This document shows, piece after piece, positions 45,468-53,803 of a stretch of DNA of 64,000 bases (positions are counted from its first letter, which is position 1; the number at the start of each line of letters is the position of its first letter). The stretch lies in the NCBI RefSeq assembly GCF_003337555.1, contig NZ_QPJK01000005.1:372001-436000 (forward strand), written 5' to 3'. Both the position numbers and the translations under genes were made by a program. The notes below the pieces were generated by a model that worked only from the letters and a program-made list of their open reading frames with translations, had not been told where the DNA came from and did not search any database. This DNA is from Pseudorhodoferax soli. Lineage in GTDB: Bacteria; Pseudomonadota; Gammaproteobacteria; Burkholderiales; Burkholderiaceae_C.

Positions 45468-46042
45468 TGGAGTACCTCCGCGCTGCGCGCTGCGGTGCCG
45501 GGCACCTTGGGGCGGCCCGGCGGTGCCCAAGCAGCAAGCTCCGGCAGTGCGCTTTCGCGCTGGAGCAGCGCGCTCTTGCGCGGCAGCCCGCCCGCGTAGC
45601 CCGTCAGCCCACCGGCGTGGCCGAGCACGCGGTGGCACGGCACGATCACGCTGATCGGGTTGCGGCCCACGGCGGCGCCCACCGCGCGCACGGCCGCCGG
45701 CCGCGCGAGCTGGTGCGCGAGCGCGCCATAGCTGCAGGTGGCGCCCGGCGCGATCGCCAGCAGGGCCTGCCAGACCGCGCGCTGGAAGGCGGTGCCGCCG
45801 GACAGGTCCAGCGGCAGCGCGAAGTGCTCGCGCGCGCCGGCGAAGTAGGCCAGCAGCTGCTCCTGCGCAGCGAGCAGCACCGGATGCCGTGTGGCCTGGG
45901 GCCAGGCGTCGGAGGTGGGCTGGTGGCGCTGGCCGTCGAACCAGGCGCCGTTGAGGCCCGCCTCGGAGGCAGACAGCACCATGGCACCGAGTGGCGTGTC
46001 GATGCGGGTGTGGACGGTAGACGGGTGGAACAGCATGTTCAT
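45464..46042 (-). CDS. ogt: Methylated-DNA-protein cysteine methyltransferase
   Basis: Suicide repair enzyme that moves the methyl group from O6-methylguanine to its own cysteine. 192 residues. The active-site motif VIVPCHRVLG is intact, as are the DNA-binding helix (TAFQRAVWQALLAIAPGATC) and the GRNP loop before the cysteine. The C-terminus is extended by a Pro/Ala-rich tail of about 25 residues. The ATG at 46042 overlaps the stop of the Ada-AlkA gene. Confidence 0.94.
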   Translation of the reverse strand: MNMLFHPSTVHTRIDTPLGAMVLSASEAGLNGAWFDGQRHQPTSDAWPQATRHPVLLAAQEQLLAYFAGAREHFALPLDLSGGTAFQRAVWQALLAIAPGATCSYGALAHQLARPAAVRAVGAAVGRNPISVIVPCHRVLGHAGGLTGYAGGLPRKSALLQRESALPELAAWAPPGRPKVPGTAARSAEVLQ

Positions 46043-47577
46043 TCCTTCGTTGTGGTCTTCTTGGCAGGGCGCGCTGGCAGGGTCGCCCAGGCGCGCAGCA
46101 CGGCGTAGCTGCGCCAGGGCTTCCAGGGTTCGGACGCGGCCTCTGCCGCACGCCCGGGATGCGGCGCATCGCGCACGCCCAGCGCGTTGTGCAGCGCCAC
46201 GTCGCCGGCCGGGAAGGCGTCGGGCCAGCGCAGCGCGCGCATGGCGATGTACTGCGCTGTCCAGTCGCCGATGCCGGGCAGGGCCTTCAGCGCGGCGATG
46301 GTGGCCGGCACGTCGCCGCCGGGCTGCAGGTTCAGCCCTGCGGCCGCCGCACGCGACAGCGCCACGATGGCCGCCTGGCGCTGGCGCACGATGCCCAGGC
46401 CGCCGAGGGCGTCGCCGGCGGCATCGCCCAGCTCGGCCAGCGCCTGTGGCGCGGGGAACAGATGGGTGAGGCCCGGCTCGGCGGTGGCGATGGGCTGGCC
46501 GAAGCGCGTGACCAGGCGGCTGGCCAGCGTGCGCGCGGCCGCCACCGTGATCTGCTGGCCCAGCACGGCGCGCACGGCCAGCTCGTAGCCGTCCATGCAG
46601 CCCGGCACGCGCAGGCCCGCGCCCTCGGGAAAGCGCGCGCCCAGCACCGCGTGGATGGCCTCGGGGTCGGCATCCAGGTCGAGCAGCACGCGCACGCGCC
46701 GGATCACCAGCGGCAGCACGGCGCGCAGGCTGTCGGACACGCGCAGCAGCAGCTGGTGGCGTTCGGGCGCGAAGGCCATGTGCAGCCAGCCCTCGTGCCG
46801 CTGCCCACCTGCCTGCAGCGCCAGCGTGCGCGCGATGCCGGGTGCCGCGGCGTCGGGGCCGGCCACCGTCTCCATGCCGGGGACCTGCCGCGCCCCGAAG
46901 AAGGCCAGCATGGCCTGCCAGTAGTACGGCGGGCGGTAGCCCAGCCGCACCTGGGCGCCCTGGCCTTCGCGCTGGCCGCCAGCGCGGCGCAGCGCTGCGG
47001 GGTTGAGGCCGTAGTGCGCGACGAAGGCGGCATTGAAGCGGCGCAGGCTGTGGAAGCCGCTGGCCTGGGCCACCTGGGCGATCGCCAGGTCGGTGTCGGC
47101 CAGCAGCTGCTTGGCGGCCAGCAAGCGGCGCGTCTGCAGGTACTGCAGCGGCGAGACGCCGAACTGCGCCTCGAAGATGCGGCGCACATGCCGGTCGGAG
47201 ACGCCCAGCCGTTCGGCCAGCGCCTGCACCGTGGGGCCGGCCTCGGGCCAGGCATCGGGCGCGTCGAGCAGCCGCGCGGCCTGCTGGGCGAGGATGCTCG
47301 ACGCGTCCTGCGTCGACCAGGGGAAGGCCTGGGGCGCCAGCTCGGGCCGGCAGCGCAGGCAGGGCCGGAAACCGGCGCGCTCGGCCTGGGCCGCGTGCTC
47401 GAAGAAGCGGCAGTTCTCCCGCCGCGGCGTCTTCACGCTGCACACCGGGCGGCAGTAGATGCCGGTGCTGGTCACGCCGGTGAAGAAGCGGCCGTCGAAG
47501 CGCGCATCGCGGGCGGCCAGCGCGCGGTAACGGGCTGCGTCGAGCGGGTCGCCGGGGGAGAGGGTGGACGGGTCCAT
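46039..47577 (-). CDS. alkA: Ada-AlkA fusion: DNA-3-methyladenine glycosylase with Ada zinc and AraC domains
   Basis: 512 residues. N-terminal Ada zinc domain (about 10-85) with four cysteines in YCRPVCSVKTPRRENC and PCLRCRPE, the site that accepts methyl groups from phosphotriesters. An AraC-type helix-turn-helix follows (about 95-190; LGVSDRHVRRIFEAQFGVSP). The C-terminal AlkA glycosylase (about 205-490) has the helix-hairpin-helix LPGIGDWTAQYIAMRAL and the catalytic Asp in PAGDVAL. It is therefore both an alkylation sensor/activator and a base-excision enzyme. It heads the operon with ogt and an EamA gene, and probably autoregulates. Confidence 0.93.
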   Translation of the reverse strand: MDPSTLSPGDPLDAARYRALAARDARFDGRFFTGVTSTGIYCRPVCSVKTPRRENCRFFEHAAQAERAGFRPCLRCRPELAPQAFPWSTQDASSILAQQAARLLDAPDAWPEAGPTVQALAERLGVSDRHVRRIFEAQFGVSPLQYLQTRRLLAAKQLLADTDLAIAQVAQASGFHSLRRFNAAFVAHYGLNPAALRRAGGQREGQGAQVRLGYRPPYYWQAMLAFFGARQVPGMETVAGPDAAAPGIARTLALQAGGQRHEGWLHMAFAPERHQLLLRVSDSLRAVLPLVIRRVRVLLDLDADPEAIHAVLGARFPEGAGLRVPGCMDGYELAVRAVLGQQITVAAARTLASRLVTRFGQPIATAEPGLTHLFPAPQALAELGDAAGDALGGLGIVRQRQAAIVALSRAAAAGLNLQPGGDVPATIAALKALPGIGDWTAQYIAMRALRWPDAFPAGDVALHNALGVRDAPHPGRAAEAASEPWKPWRSYAVLRAWATLPARPAKKTTTKE

Positions 47578-47722
47578 GGCGGGGATGATAGGTGTCGGGC
47601 AACCAGGCGACTCGCCGTTTTCGGACATGTGCCTCGACAGGGACCGACAGCGCCGCGGGACGCCGGCCGACAGCTGCGGCGCCCCCACGGCAGCACCATG
47701 GTGGCCGAAAGGAGGTCTTGCC

Positions 47723-48028
47723 ATGACCACGAACAACCAATACTGCGTGACCGCCGTGCGCTACCAGAACCAGCAACTCACGGCCGTGCAGCTCGGGCAC
47801 GGCGATGGCAGCGGCGCCTGGCAGCAGGAGCCGCATGCGGTCGAGGTCGACCAGGTGGTCGCCCGCATCGACGCGGGCGACGCCGTCCATGCCCTGCTGC
47901 GCGATGGCGAGCGCGTGTCGCTGGGCCCTCGCCTGAAGGTCGTGCAGGGCGAGGGCGGCGACCGCTCTCTGGCCCTGGACAACCAGCCCACCGACTGCCT
48001 GGAACTGGCCGACCTGGAGCGCTTCTGA
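47723..48028 (+). CDS. Small DUF3892-like protein
   Basis: 101 residues behind a near-ideal ribosome-binding site (AAAGGAGGT). The N-terminus CVTAVRYQNQQLTAVQLG resembles DUF3892-type beta proteins. There is no signal peptide, and the second half is acidic with an ELADLERF end. The function is unknown. The gap of 145 bp to the divergent Ada-AlkA gene should hold both promoters. A second small gene follows 2 bp later. Confidence 0.72.
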   Translation: MTTNNQYCVTAVRYQNQQLTAVQLGHGDGSGAWQQEPHAVEVDQVVARIDAGDAVHALLRDGERVSLGPRLKVVQGEGGDRSLALDNQPTDCLELADLERF

Positions 48029-48030
48029 CC

Positions 48031-48291
48031 ATGCAGCGCAAGCCCCTGAACCATGTGCAGTACCTGGCCGAACTGAACCAGCGGCTGTGGGCCGATCCGG
48101 AGTTCTCCGAGGGCATGGCCTTCCGCATTTACCCCGACGGCAAGATCGGGGGCCATCTGCGCGATGCCAGCGACGTGGGCAGCTGCCGCATCCCCGCGGT
48201 GTTCGCGCGCATCGAGCAGTGCGTGGCACGCGAGTTCGAGCTGGTGGTGCCCGTGGTGACGCCGCAGGTGGCCGAAGGCATGCTGGCGTAG
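48031..48291 (+). CDS. Small uncharacterised cytoplasmic protein
   Basis: 86 residues, starting 2 bp after the preceding stop, so very likely co-translated with it. No membrane segment or signal. A central FRIYPDGKIGGHLRDASD and a valine-rich C-terminus (FELVVPVVTPQV) suggest a small alpha/beta fold. I do not recognise the family. The pair precedes the stress genes uspA and osmC, which makes a stress-linked role possible but unproven. Confidence 0.68.
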   Translation: MQRKPLNHVQYLAELNQRLWADPEFSEGMAFRIYPDGKIGGHLRDASDVGSCRIPAVFARIEQCVAREFELVVPVVTPQVAEGMLA

Positions 48292-48352
48292 CGGGCGGCG
48301 GGCGCTGCCGCGCGCCTAGACTTGGGGCCTTCTACCCTCCAAGGAGACCCGC

Positions 48353-48799
48353 ATGTACAAGCAGATCCTGGTTCCCGTGGATGGCTCGCAGGCCGCCCTG
48401 GCCGCCCTGCACCATGCCGTGGAACTGGCGCGCGCTTTCCAGTCCGATCTGTTCGTCGTCCACGTGATCGACATCTACCCTTTCATGGGCGTCGGCACGG
48501 ACACCGCCGTGGGCCAGGCCGAATACCTGTCTGCCGCCAACGCCAATGCGGAGGGTGCGTTGCGCGCGGCGGTGGCCATGGTCGAGGCGGCCGGCGTGCC
48601 CTGCGAATCCGCCACCGTCGAGGGCCATGCGGCCGAAGACGGCATCCTGCAGGCGGCCGGCACCTGCGGTGCCCATCTCATCGTGATGGGCTCGCACGGC
48701 CGGCGCGGCATCGAGAAGCTGCTGCTGGGCAGCGTCACGCAGCGCGTGTTGCAGAACGCGCGCGTGCCGGTGATGGTGGTGCGCGGCAGCGAAGCCTGA
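48353..48799 (+). CDS. Universal stress protein (UspA family)
   Basis: 148 residues with the Usp fold: N-terminal strand YKQILVPVDGSQAALAAL, and the ATP-binding pattern G-x2-G-x9-G-S seen as GSHGRRGIEKLLLGS near residues 120-134. C-terminal PVMVVRGSEA. It is therefore of the ATP-binding subclass. A ribosome-binding site (AAGGAGA) precedes the ATG. It lies between a pair of small unknown genes and an osmC gene. Confidence 0.93.
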   Translation: MYKQILVPVDGSQAALAALHHAVELARAFQSDLFVVHVIDIYPFMGVGTDTAVGQAEYLSAANANAEGALRAAVAMVEAAGVPCESATVEGHAAEDGILQAAGTCGAHLIVMGSHGRRGIEKLLLGSVTQRVLQNARVPVMVVRGSEA

Positions 48800-48862
48800 C
48801 ACTGCGTGCCGGCCGGGTGGCCGTGGCACCATCGGCGCCCGTCCACCTGCCGAAGGAGCACC

Positions 48863-49270
48863 ATGTCCGCCGATGTCACCCTGCAAGCCACCCTGGGCGC
48901 CACGCCCTACGCTGTCGAGTTCCGCGACGAGGCCGGCCACCGCTGGAGCGGTGACGAGCCCGCGGCGCAGGGCGGCGGCGACACCGGGCCGACACCGCAT
49001 GCGCTGCTGCTGTCCAGCCTGGGTGCCTGCACCGCCATCACGCTGAAGATGTTCGCCGCGCGCAAGCAGTGGCCGCTGGAGGGCATCGAGGTGGCCCTGA
49101 CCCTGCGTGCCGCCGCGCCGGGCGCGGTCGGCACCGACATCGCGCGCAGCATCACGCTGCAGGGCCCGCTCGACGCCGCCCAGCGTGAGCGCCTGCTGGC
49201 AGTGGCCAATGCCTGCCCGATCCACAAGGTGCTGACGGGCGAGGTGCGCATCGCCACCGCACTGGTCTAG
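48863..49270 (+). CDS. OsmC-family peroxiredoxin-like protein
   Basis: 135 residues. The two OsmC cysteines are present: [13 protein letters not shown] (about residue 57) and [10 protein letters not shown] (about 116). These act in thiol-dependent reduction of organic hydroperoxides in characterised members. GAAGGAG lies before the ATG. It follows uspA by 63 bp on the same strand. The GC-rich stretch after it (49271-49404) can form several hairpins but has no clear T tract. Confidence 0.9.
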   Translation: MSADVTLQATLGATPYAVEFRDEAGHRWSGDEPAAQGGGDTGPTPHALLLSSLGACTAITLKMFAARKQWPLEGIEVALTLRAAAPGAVGTDIARSITLQGPLDAAQRERLLAVANACPIHKVLTGEVRIATALV

Positions 49271-49404
49271 GCCAGCACAGCAGCGCGCCGGTGAACGCCG
49301 GTACGCGCCGGCACGCGGCCGTGCACCGGGCCTGACTGCCCCTGCGGGCCAGGCGTTCCGGATGCAGGCCCGGGCGGCCGCCGGTGCGCTGGCAAGGGCC
49401 GCCT

Positions 49405-50319
49405 TCAGCCCGCCGCGCCCTGTGCCAGTTCCTTCGCCACTTCCGCCACCAGTTCGCGCAGCCAGCGGTGCGCGGGATCGTCCCGGTAGCGCACGTGCCA
49501 GGCCATCTGCACGGGAAAGCTGCCCAGGTCCACGGGGGCGGGCAGCACCTTGAGCCGTGCATCGTTGGCCAGCCGGCGGCAGATCTGGCGCGGCAGCGTG
49601 GCGCAGTAGTCCGTCACGGCCACGAGTTCGGGAATGGCCAGGAAGTGCGTGACCGAGACCGCCACCTCGCGCTTGAGCTGCACGCGCTCCAGCTTCTGAA
49701 ACAGCCCCGCGCGCAGCCGGCCCGGCGGCAGCATGTTCACGTGCTTGAGCCGCTCGTACTGCCGGCGCGTGATGCGCGCGCCGACCTCCGGATGGTCGGC
49801 CCGCACCACGCAGGCCAGGCCGTCGTCCATGAGGTGCTGCACGACCAGGTTGGCGGGCGGGTCCGTGATGCGGCCGAACACCATGGCGGTGGCGCCCGAG
49901 ACCACGCCGGTCTCGGCCAGATCGGCGCCGTAGGGCGTGAGCCGCAACCGGATACCGGGCGCCAGCGCGCGTAGCCGCGCCACCAGCGCAGGCACCAGCA
50001 CGTACTCCACGTAGCTGTTCGGCGCGATGGTGACCAGGCCCTGCGCGCTGGCCGGGTCGAAGGCCTGCTGGCCGCGCACCAGGCCGTCCAGCGTTGCGAG
50101 CGCTTCGGCGATGGCCGGGGCCAGTTCCTCGGCCTTCGGCGTGGGCTGCATGCCGTAGCGCTCGCGGATGAACAAAGGGTCCTGCAGCAGCGCACGGAGC
50201 CGCGTCAGCGCGTTCGACAGCGCCGGCTGCGTGATGCCCAGGCGCTCGGCCGCGCGCGTCACGCTGCGCTCCTCCATGAGGGCCAGGAAAACAGGCAGCA
50301 GGTTCAGGTCGTAGCGCAT
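49405..50319 (-). CDS. LysR-family transcriptional regulator divergent from nemA
   Basis: 304 residues with the winged helix at the N-terminus (ERSVTRAAERLGITQPALSNA) of the NodD/SyrM-like subgroup and a C-terminal effector domain. It reads away from the ene-reductase gene across 127 bp with an AT-rich dyad-containing operator region. Control of nemA and the aldo/keto reductase is the likely role, responding to an electrophile or quinone. Confidence 0.92.
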   Translation of the reverse strand: MRYDLNLLPVFLALMEERSVTRAAERLGITQPALSNALTRLRALLQDPLFIRERYGMQPTPKAEELAPAIAEALATLDGLVRGQQAFDPASAQGLVTIAPNSYVEYVLVPALVARLRALAPGIRLRLTPYGADLAETGVVSGATAMVFGRITDPPANLVVQHLMDDGLACVVRADHPEVGARITRRQYERLKHVNMLPPGRLRAGLFQKLERVQLKREVAVSVTHFLAIPELVAVTDYCATLPRQICRRLANDARLKVLPAPVDLGSFPVQMAWHVRYRDDPAHRWLRELVAEVAKELAQGAAG

Positions 50320-50320
50320 C

Positions 50321-50372
50321 CAGATATCTTGCTTGATGAATATCTGAAATTCAACGAATAAATTGGATGAAT
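50321..50372. promoter_or_regulatory. Dyad operator region between lysR and nemA
   Basis: CAGATAT (50321-50327) is the inverted complement of ATATCTG (50340-50346). A second dyad is ATTCA (50349-50353) with TGAAT (50368-50372). This segment is strikingly AT-rich for the window. LysR proteins bind such interrupted dyads near divergent promoters. No footprint consensus specific to a known regulator was recognised. Confidence 0.5.
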
Positions 50373-50446
50373 GGAAGAGGACGGCCCAAACTTCGCTTCA
50401 CCCGGGACCCATCCACCACCACCGAATCCACCAAGGACACCGCACC

Positions 50447-51541
50447 ATGACCACCGAAACCCTGTTCACCCCGAGCCGCCTGGGCGCTATCGCCGTGAAG
50501 AACCGCATCGCCATGGCCCCGCTGACGCGCTCGCGCGCCGGCATGGACGGCGTGCCCTCGCCGCTGGCCGCGCGCTACTACGCCGAGCGCGCCTCGGCCG
50601 GCCTGCTGATCGCCGAGGCCACCAACATCTCGCGGCAGGCGCGCGGCTACGCCTGGACACCCGGCCTGTACACCGACGCCCAGGTGGCCGGCTGGAAGCA
50701 GGTGACCGACGCCGTGCACGCGGCCGGCGGCCGCATCGTGGTGCAGCTGTGGCACGTGGGCCGCATGTCGCACACCAGCCTGCAGGAGGGCGGCGCCGCG
50801 CCCGTTGCGCCCTCGGCCTTGCAGGCCGGCGGCAAGGTGTTCACCGAGACCGGCTTCGAGACGCCTTCGATGCCGCGTGCGCTCGAACTCCACGAGATCG
50901 CCGCCATCGTCGAGGATTACCGCCAGGCCGCGTTGCGCGCCCAGGCCGCGGGCTTCGACGGTGTCGAGGTGCATGCCGCCAACGGCTACCTGCTCGAGCA
51001 GTTCCTGCGCGACAGCACCAACCGGCGCACCGACGGCTACGGCGGCTCCATCGAGAACCGCGCGCGGCTCACGATGGAGGTCGTGCAGGCGGTTGCCGGC
51101 GTCTGGGGCGCAGACCGCGTGGGCGTGCGGCTGTCGCCGCTGTCCACGGCCATCGGCGACACGCCGCTGGACAGCACGCCGCAGGAGACCCATGCCGCTC
51201 TGGCCAGCCGCCTCGGCGCGCTCGGCCTGGCCTACCTGCATGTGGTGGAAGGCCAGATGCATGCCGAAGACGGCACCGGCCGCCTGTTCGACAACCAGGC
51301 CTTGCGCCAGGCCTTCGGCGGCGCCTACATCGCCAACAACGGCTACGACCGCCAGCGCGCCATCGCCGCCACGGCCTCGGGCCATGCCGACATGGTGGCC
51401 TTCGGCCGCGACTTCATCGGCAACCCGGACCTGGCCGAACGGCTGCAGCACGGCCTGCCGCTGTTCAACGCCCCCGCCGCCGGATACTTCGGCGGTGGCG
51501 CCGAGGGCTACACCGAATTCAGCGTCGCCCAGGCCGCCTGA
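50447..51541 (+). CDS. nemA: NemA-like FMN ene-reductase (old yellow enzyme family)
   Basis: 364 residues forming the FMN-binding TIM barrel that reduces activated alkenes, nitro compounds or N-ethylmaleimide with NAD(P)H. Typical strings: N-terminal LFTPSRLGAIAVKNRIAMAP, QLWHVGRMSH, FDGVEVHAANGYLLEQFL, the catalytic region DGYGGSIENRARL, and FGRDFIGNPDLAERL at the C-terminus. The ATG at 50447 is chosen from the family alignment. It is followed after 30 bp by the aldo/keto reductase. Confidence 0.92.
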   Translation: MTTETLFTPSRLGAIAVKNRIAMAPLTRSRAGMDGVPSPLAARYYAERASAGLLIAEATNISRQARGYAWTPGLYTDAQVAGWKQVTDAVHAAGGRIVVQLWHVGRMSHTSLQEGGAAPVAPSALQAGGKVFTETGFETPSMPRALELHEIAAIVEDYRQAALRAQAAGFDGVEVHAANGYLLEQFLRDSTNRRTDGYGGSIENRARLTMEVVQAVAGVWGADRVGVRLSPLSTAIGDTPLDSTPQETHAALASRLGALGLAYLHVVEGQMHAEDGTGRLFDNQALRQAFGGAYIANNGYDRQRAIAATASGHADMVAFGRDFIGNPDLAERLQHGLPLFNAPAAGYFGGGAEGYTEFSVAQAA

Positions 51542-51571
51542 ACCGACGCCCACCCTCTGGAGAACACCACC

Positions 51572-52585
51572 ATGGCACTCAAGGACCTCCTGCCCGGCCC
51601 GCTGGGCTTCGGCACCGCGCCGCTGGGCAACATGTTCCGCGACATCCCCGAGGCCGAGGCGCGGGCCACCGTGGACGCCGCCTGGAACGACGGCATCCGC
51701 TACTTCGACAACGCACCGTTCTACGGCGCCGGCCTGGCGGAGATCCGCATGGGCGAGGCGCTGGCCGGCCGGCCGCGCGGCGACTACGTCATCAGCACCA
51801 AGGTCGGCCGCCTCGTGCTCGATGAAGTGGAGGATGTGGCCGCGCGCGACCAGGGCGAGAAGGGTGGCGTGTTCCTGCATGGCCGCCCCAACCGGGTCGT
51901 CAACGACTACTCGGAGGACGCCACGCTGCGCTCCATCGAGGACAGCCTGAAGCGCCTCAAGACCGACCGCATCGAGATCGCCTGGGTGCACGACGTGGCG
52001 CAGGACTTCTACGGCGACGAATGGCTCAGCGTGTTCGAGACTGCACGCAAGGGCGCCTTCAAGGCCCTGGACCGGCTGCGCGACGAGGGCGTGATCCAGG
52101 CCTGGGGCCTGGGCGTGAACCGGGTCGAGCCGATCGAACTGCTGCTGGACCTGCAGGGCCCACGGCCGGACGGGTTCCTGCTCGCCGGGCGCTACACGCT
52201 GCTGGACCATGGCCGCGCGCTGCAGCGCGTGATGCCCAAGGTGGCCGAGCGCGGCCTGTCCATCGTCGTCGGCGGGCCCTACAGCTCGGGCGCGCTGGTC
52301 GGTGGCCCGAACTTCGAGTACGCGCCGGCCACGCCGGCCGCGCTGGCCAAGGTGGCCGCGATCAAGGCGATCGCCGACCGCCATGGCGTGTCCATGAAGG
52401 CGGCCGGCCTGCAGTTCGCGCTGGCCCATCCCGCCGTGGCCGCCGTGATTCCCGGCGCGAGCCGCCCGGGGCGCATCGCCGAGGACCGCGCCGCACTGCA
52501 GCAGCCCGTGCCGGCCGCGTTCTGGCGTGAACTGCGGGATGCCGCGCTGGTGCATGCCGATGCACCGCTGCCTTCGGGCGCCTGA
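51572..52585 (+). CDS. Aldo/keto reductase, D-threo-aldose 1-dehydrogenase type
   Basis: 337-residue TIM-barrel oxidoreductase. The catalytic tetrad is visible: Asp and Tyr in YFDNAPFYGAG, Lys in ISTKVGR, His in WVHDV. GSRPGRI-type NADP contacts appear as IPGASRPGRIAED near the C-terminus. The L-fucose/D-threo-aldose 1-dehydrogenase subgroup is the closest match by motif. The pairing with an ene-reductase points to detoxification of reactive carbonyls. The ribosome-binding site is CTGGAG. Confidence 0.9.
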   Translation: MALKDLLPGPLGFGTAPLGNMFRDIPEAEARATVDAAWNDGIRYFDNAPFYGAGLAEIRMGEALAGRPRGDYVISTKVGRLVLDEVEDVAARDQGEKGGVFLHGRPNRVVNDYSEDATLRSIEDSLKRLKTDRIEIAWVHDVAQDFYGDEWLSVFETARKGAFKALDRLRDEGVIQAWGLGVNRVEPIELLLDLQGPRPDGFLLAGRYTLLDHGRALQRVMPKVAERGLSIVVGGPYSSGALVGGPNFEYAPATPAALAKVAAIKAIADRHGVSMKAAGLQFALAHPAVAAVIPGASRPGRIAEDRAALQQPVPAAFWRELRDAALVHADAPLPSGA

Positions 52586-52592
52586 GCTGCAG

Positions 52593-52721
52593 TCATTCCG
52601 GCCGGGCGGCTGCCAGGCGGCCCGTCGTGCCGCACACACGGCGGGCACCGGACTGGCGCTCGCGGAAGCTTGCCGATCTGCTGAAGCCGGGCTGCAGCAG
52701 GATCAGGCGGTCGTTGGCCAT
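52593..52721 (-). pseudogene. Possible remnant of a DUF3088-like gene
   Basis: The frame from the ATG at 52721 opens with MANDRLILLQPGF, the typical DUF3088 start, and then loses resemblance. In the next frame the downstream bases read LPRAPVRCPPC, which loosely matches the cysteine motif of that family. The gene stops after 42 residues. It begins 11 bp after the peroxiredoxin gene on the same strand. A frameshifted, truncated leftover is the best explanation; a genuine short peptide is less likely. Confidence 0.35.
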
Positions 52722-52731
52722 GGCGCGCGCC

Positions 52732-53373
52732 TCAGCGGTTCGGCTGCGGCGTGATGCGCAGGTAGGGCCGCACGGCGGTGTAGCCCTTGGGGAAGCGCTC
52801 GGCCAGTTCCTTGCGGTCCTGCAGGCTGGGCAGGATCACCACGTCGTCGCCGTCCTGCCAGTTGGCCGGCGTGGCCACCTTGTGGCTGTCGGTCAGCTGC
52901 AGCGAGTCGATCACGCGCAGGATCTCGTCGAAGTTGCGGCCGGTGCTGGCCGGGTAGGTGATGGTGGCGCGCACCACCTTCTTCGGGTCGATGATGAACA
53001 CGCTGCGCACCGTGGCCGTGGCCGAGGCATTGGGGTGGATCAGGTCGTACAGCGTGGACACCTTGCGGTCGGCATCGGCCAGGATCGGAAACTGCACCGA
53101 GGTGTTCTGCGTTTCGTCGATGTCGGCGATCCACTGCCGGTGCTTGTCGACCGGGTCGACGCTGATGGCGATGGGCTTGACGCCGCGTTGGGCGAACGCG
53201 CCCGACAGCGCCGCCGTCTTGCCGAGTTCGGTGGTGCACACCGGCGTGAAATCGGCCGGGTGCGAGAACAGCACGACCCAGTCGTCTCCGGCCCAGGCGT
53301 GGAAGTCGATGGTGCCGAGGCTGGATTGCTGCGAGAAATCGGGGGCGGTGTCGCCGAGTCGGAGGGTGGCCAT
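52732..53373 (-). CDS. 1-Cys peroxiredoxin (Prx6 family)
   Basis: 213 residues that reduce hydrogen peroxide and alkyl hydroperoxides. The peroxidatic Cys46 lies in PADFTPVCTTE with the catalytic Thr two residues earlier than Val. VRSVFIIDPKKVVRATITYP and the extended C-terminal arm (DRKELAERFPKGY) define the Prx6 class. No resolving cysteine is seen. The ATG at 53373 has the weak ribosome-binding site GGAACCTTCC upstream. It is transcribed on its own. Confidence 0.93.
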   Translation of the reverse strand: MATLRLGDTAPDFSQQSSLGTIDFHAWAGDDWVVLFSHPADFTPVCTTELGKTAALSGAFAQRGVKPIAISVDPVDKHRQWIADIDETQNTSVQFPILADADRKVSTLYDLIHPNASATATVRSVFIIDPKKVVRATITYPASTGRNFDEILRVIDSLQLTDSHKVATPANWQDGDDVVILPSLQDRKELAERFPKGYTAVRPYLRITPQPNR

Positions 53374-53452
53374 GGAAGGTTCCGAAAGGATGGTGGACGG
53401 CCCGAGTATTCGGAGCGCGCCCGCTGGAACCAACGAATTTTTGCTTCTATGC

Positions 53453-53803
53453 TTAGACGCGCGACGCCAGGCTGCCCAACGCACTCACGCCCAGCAGCGC
53501 GCCACCACTCAGCAGCAGCCGCACGATGCGCTGCGGCGCATACGTCAACGTGAGCGCCACGGCCAGCGCCGCCACCGTCATCACGCCGAACCAGAAGACC
53601 CAGCCCTGGGCGCTGCCGTAGCCCGCGATGGCGGCCCACAGCGACAGCGCCAGGCCCAGTGCGCCGCCCAGCTGCATCCAGCGCCGCAACGCGGCGGTCG
53701 GTGCATGGCCACGGCCCTTGTAGTCCTCGTAGTGGCGGTCCATCGCCAGGCTCAGTGCGGAGAAGCCCGTCAGTGCGGCCGAGAAGGCGAGCAAGGCTTT
53801 CAC
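53453..53803 (-). CDS. DUF3325 membrane protein of an iron-uptake operon
   Basis: 116 residues with three or four membrane helices. The N-terminus KALLAFSAALTGFSALSLAM followed by DRHYED matches the DUF3325 pattern. The GTG at 53803 overlaps the stop of the PepSY gene (GTGA). The function is unknown, but the family is found with PepSY and DUF3649 genes beside siderophore receptors. It is the last gene of the Fur-box operon. Confidence 0.85.
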   Translation of the reverse strand: MKALLAFSAALTGFSALSLAMDRHYEDYKGRGHAPTAALRRWMQLGGALGLALSLWAAIAGYGSAQGWVFWFGVMTVAALAVALTLTYAPQRIVRLLLSGGALLGVSALGSLASRV

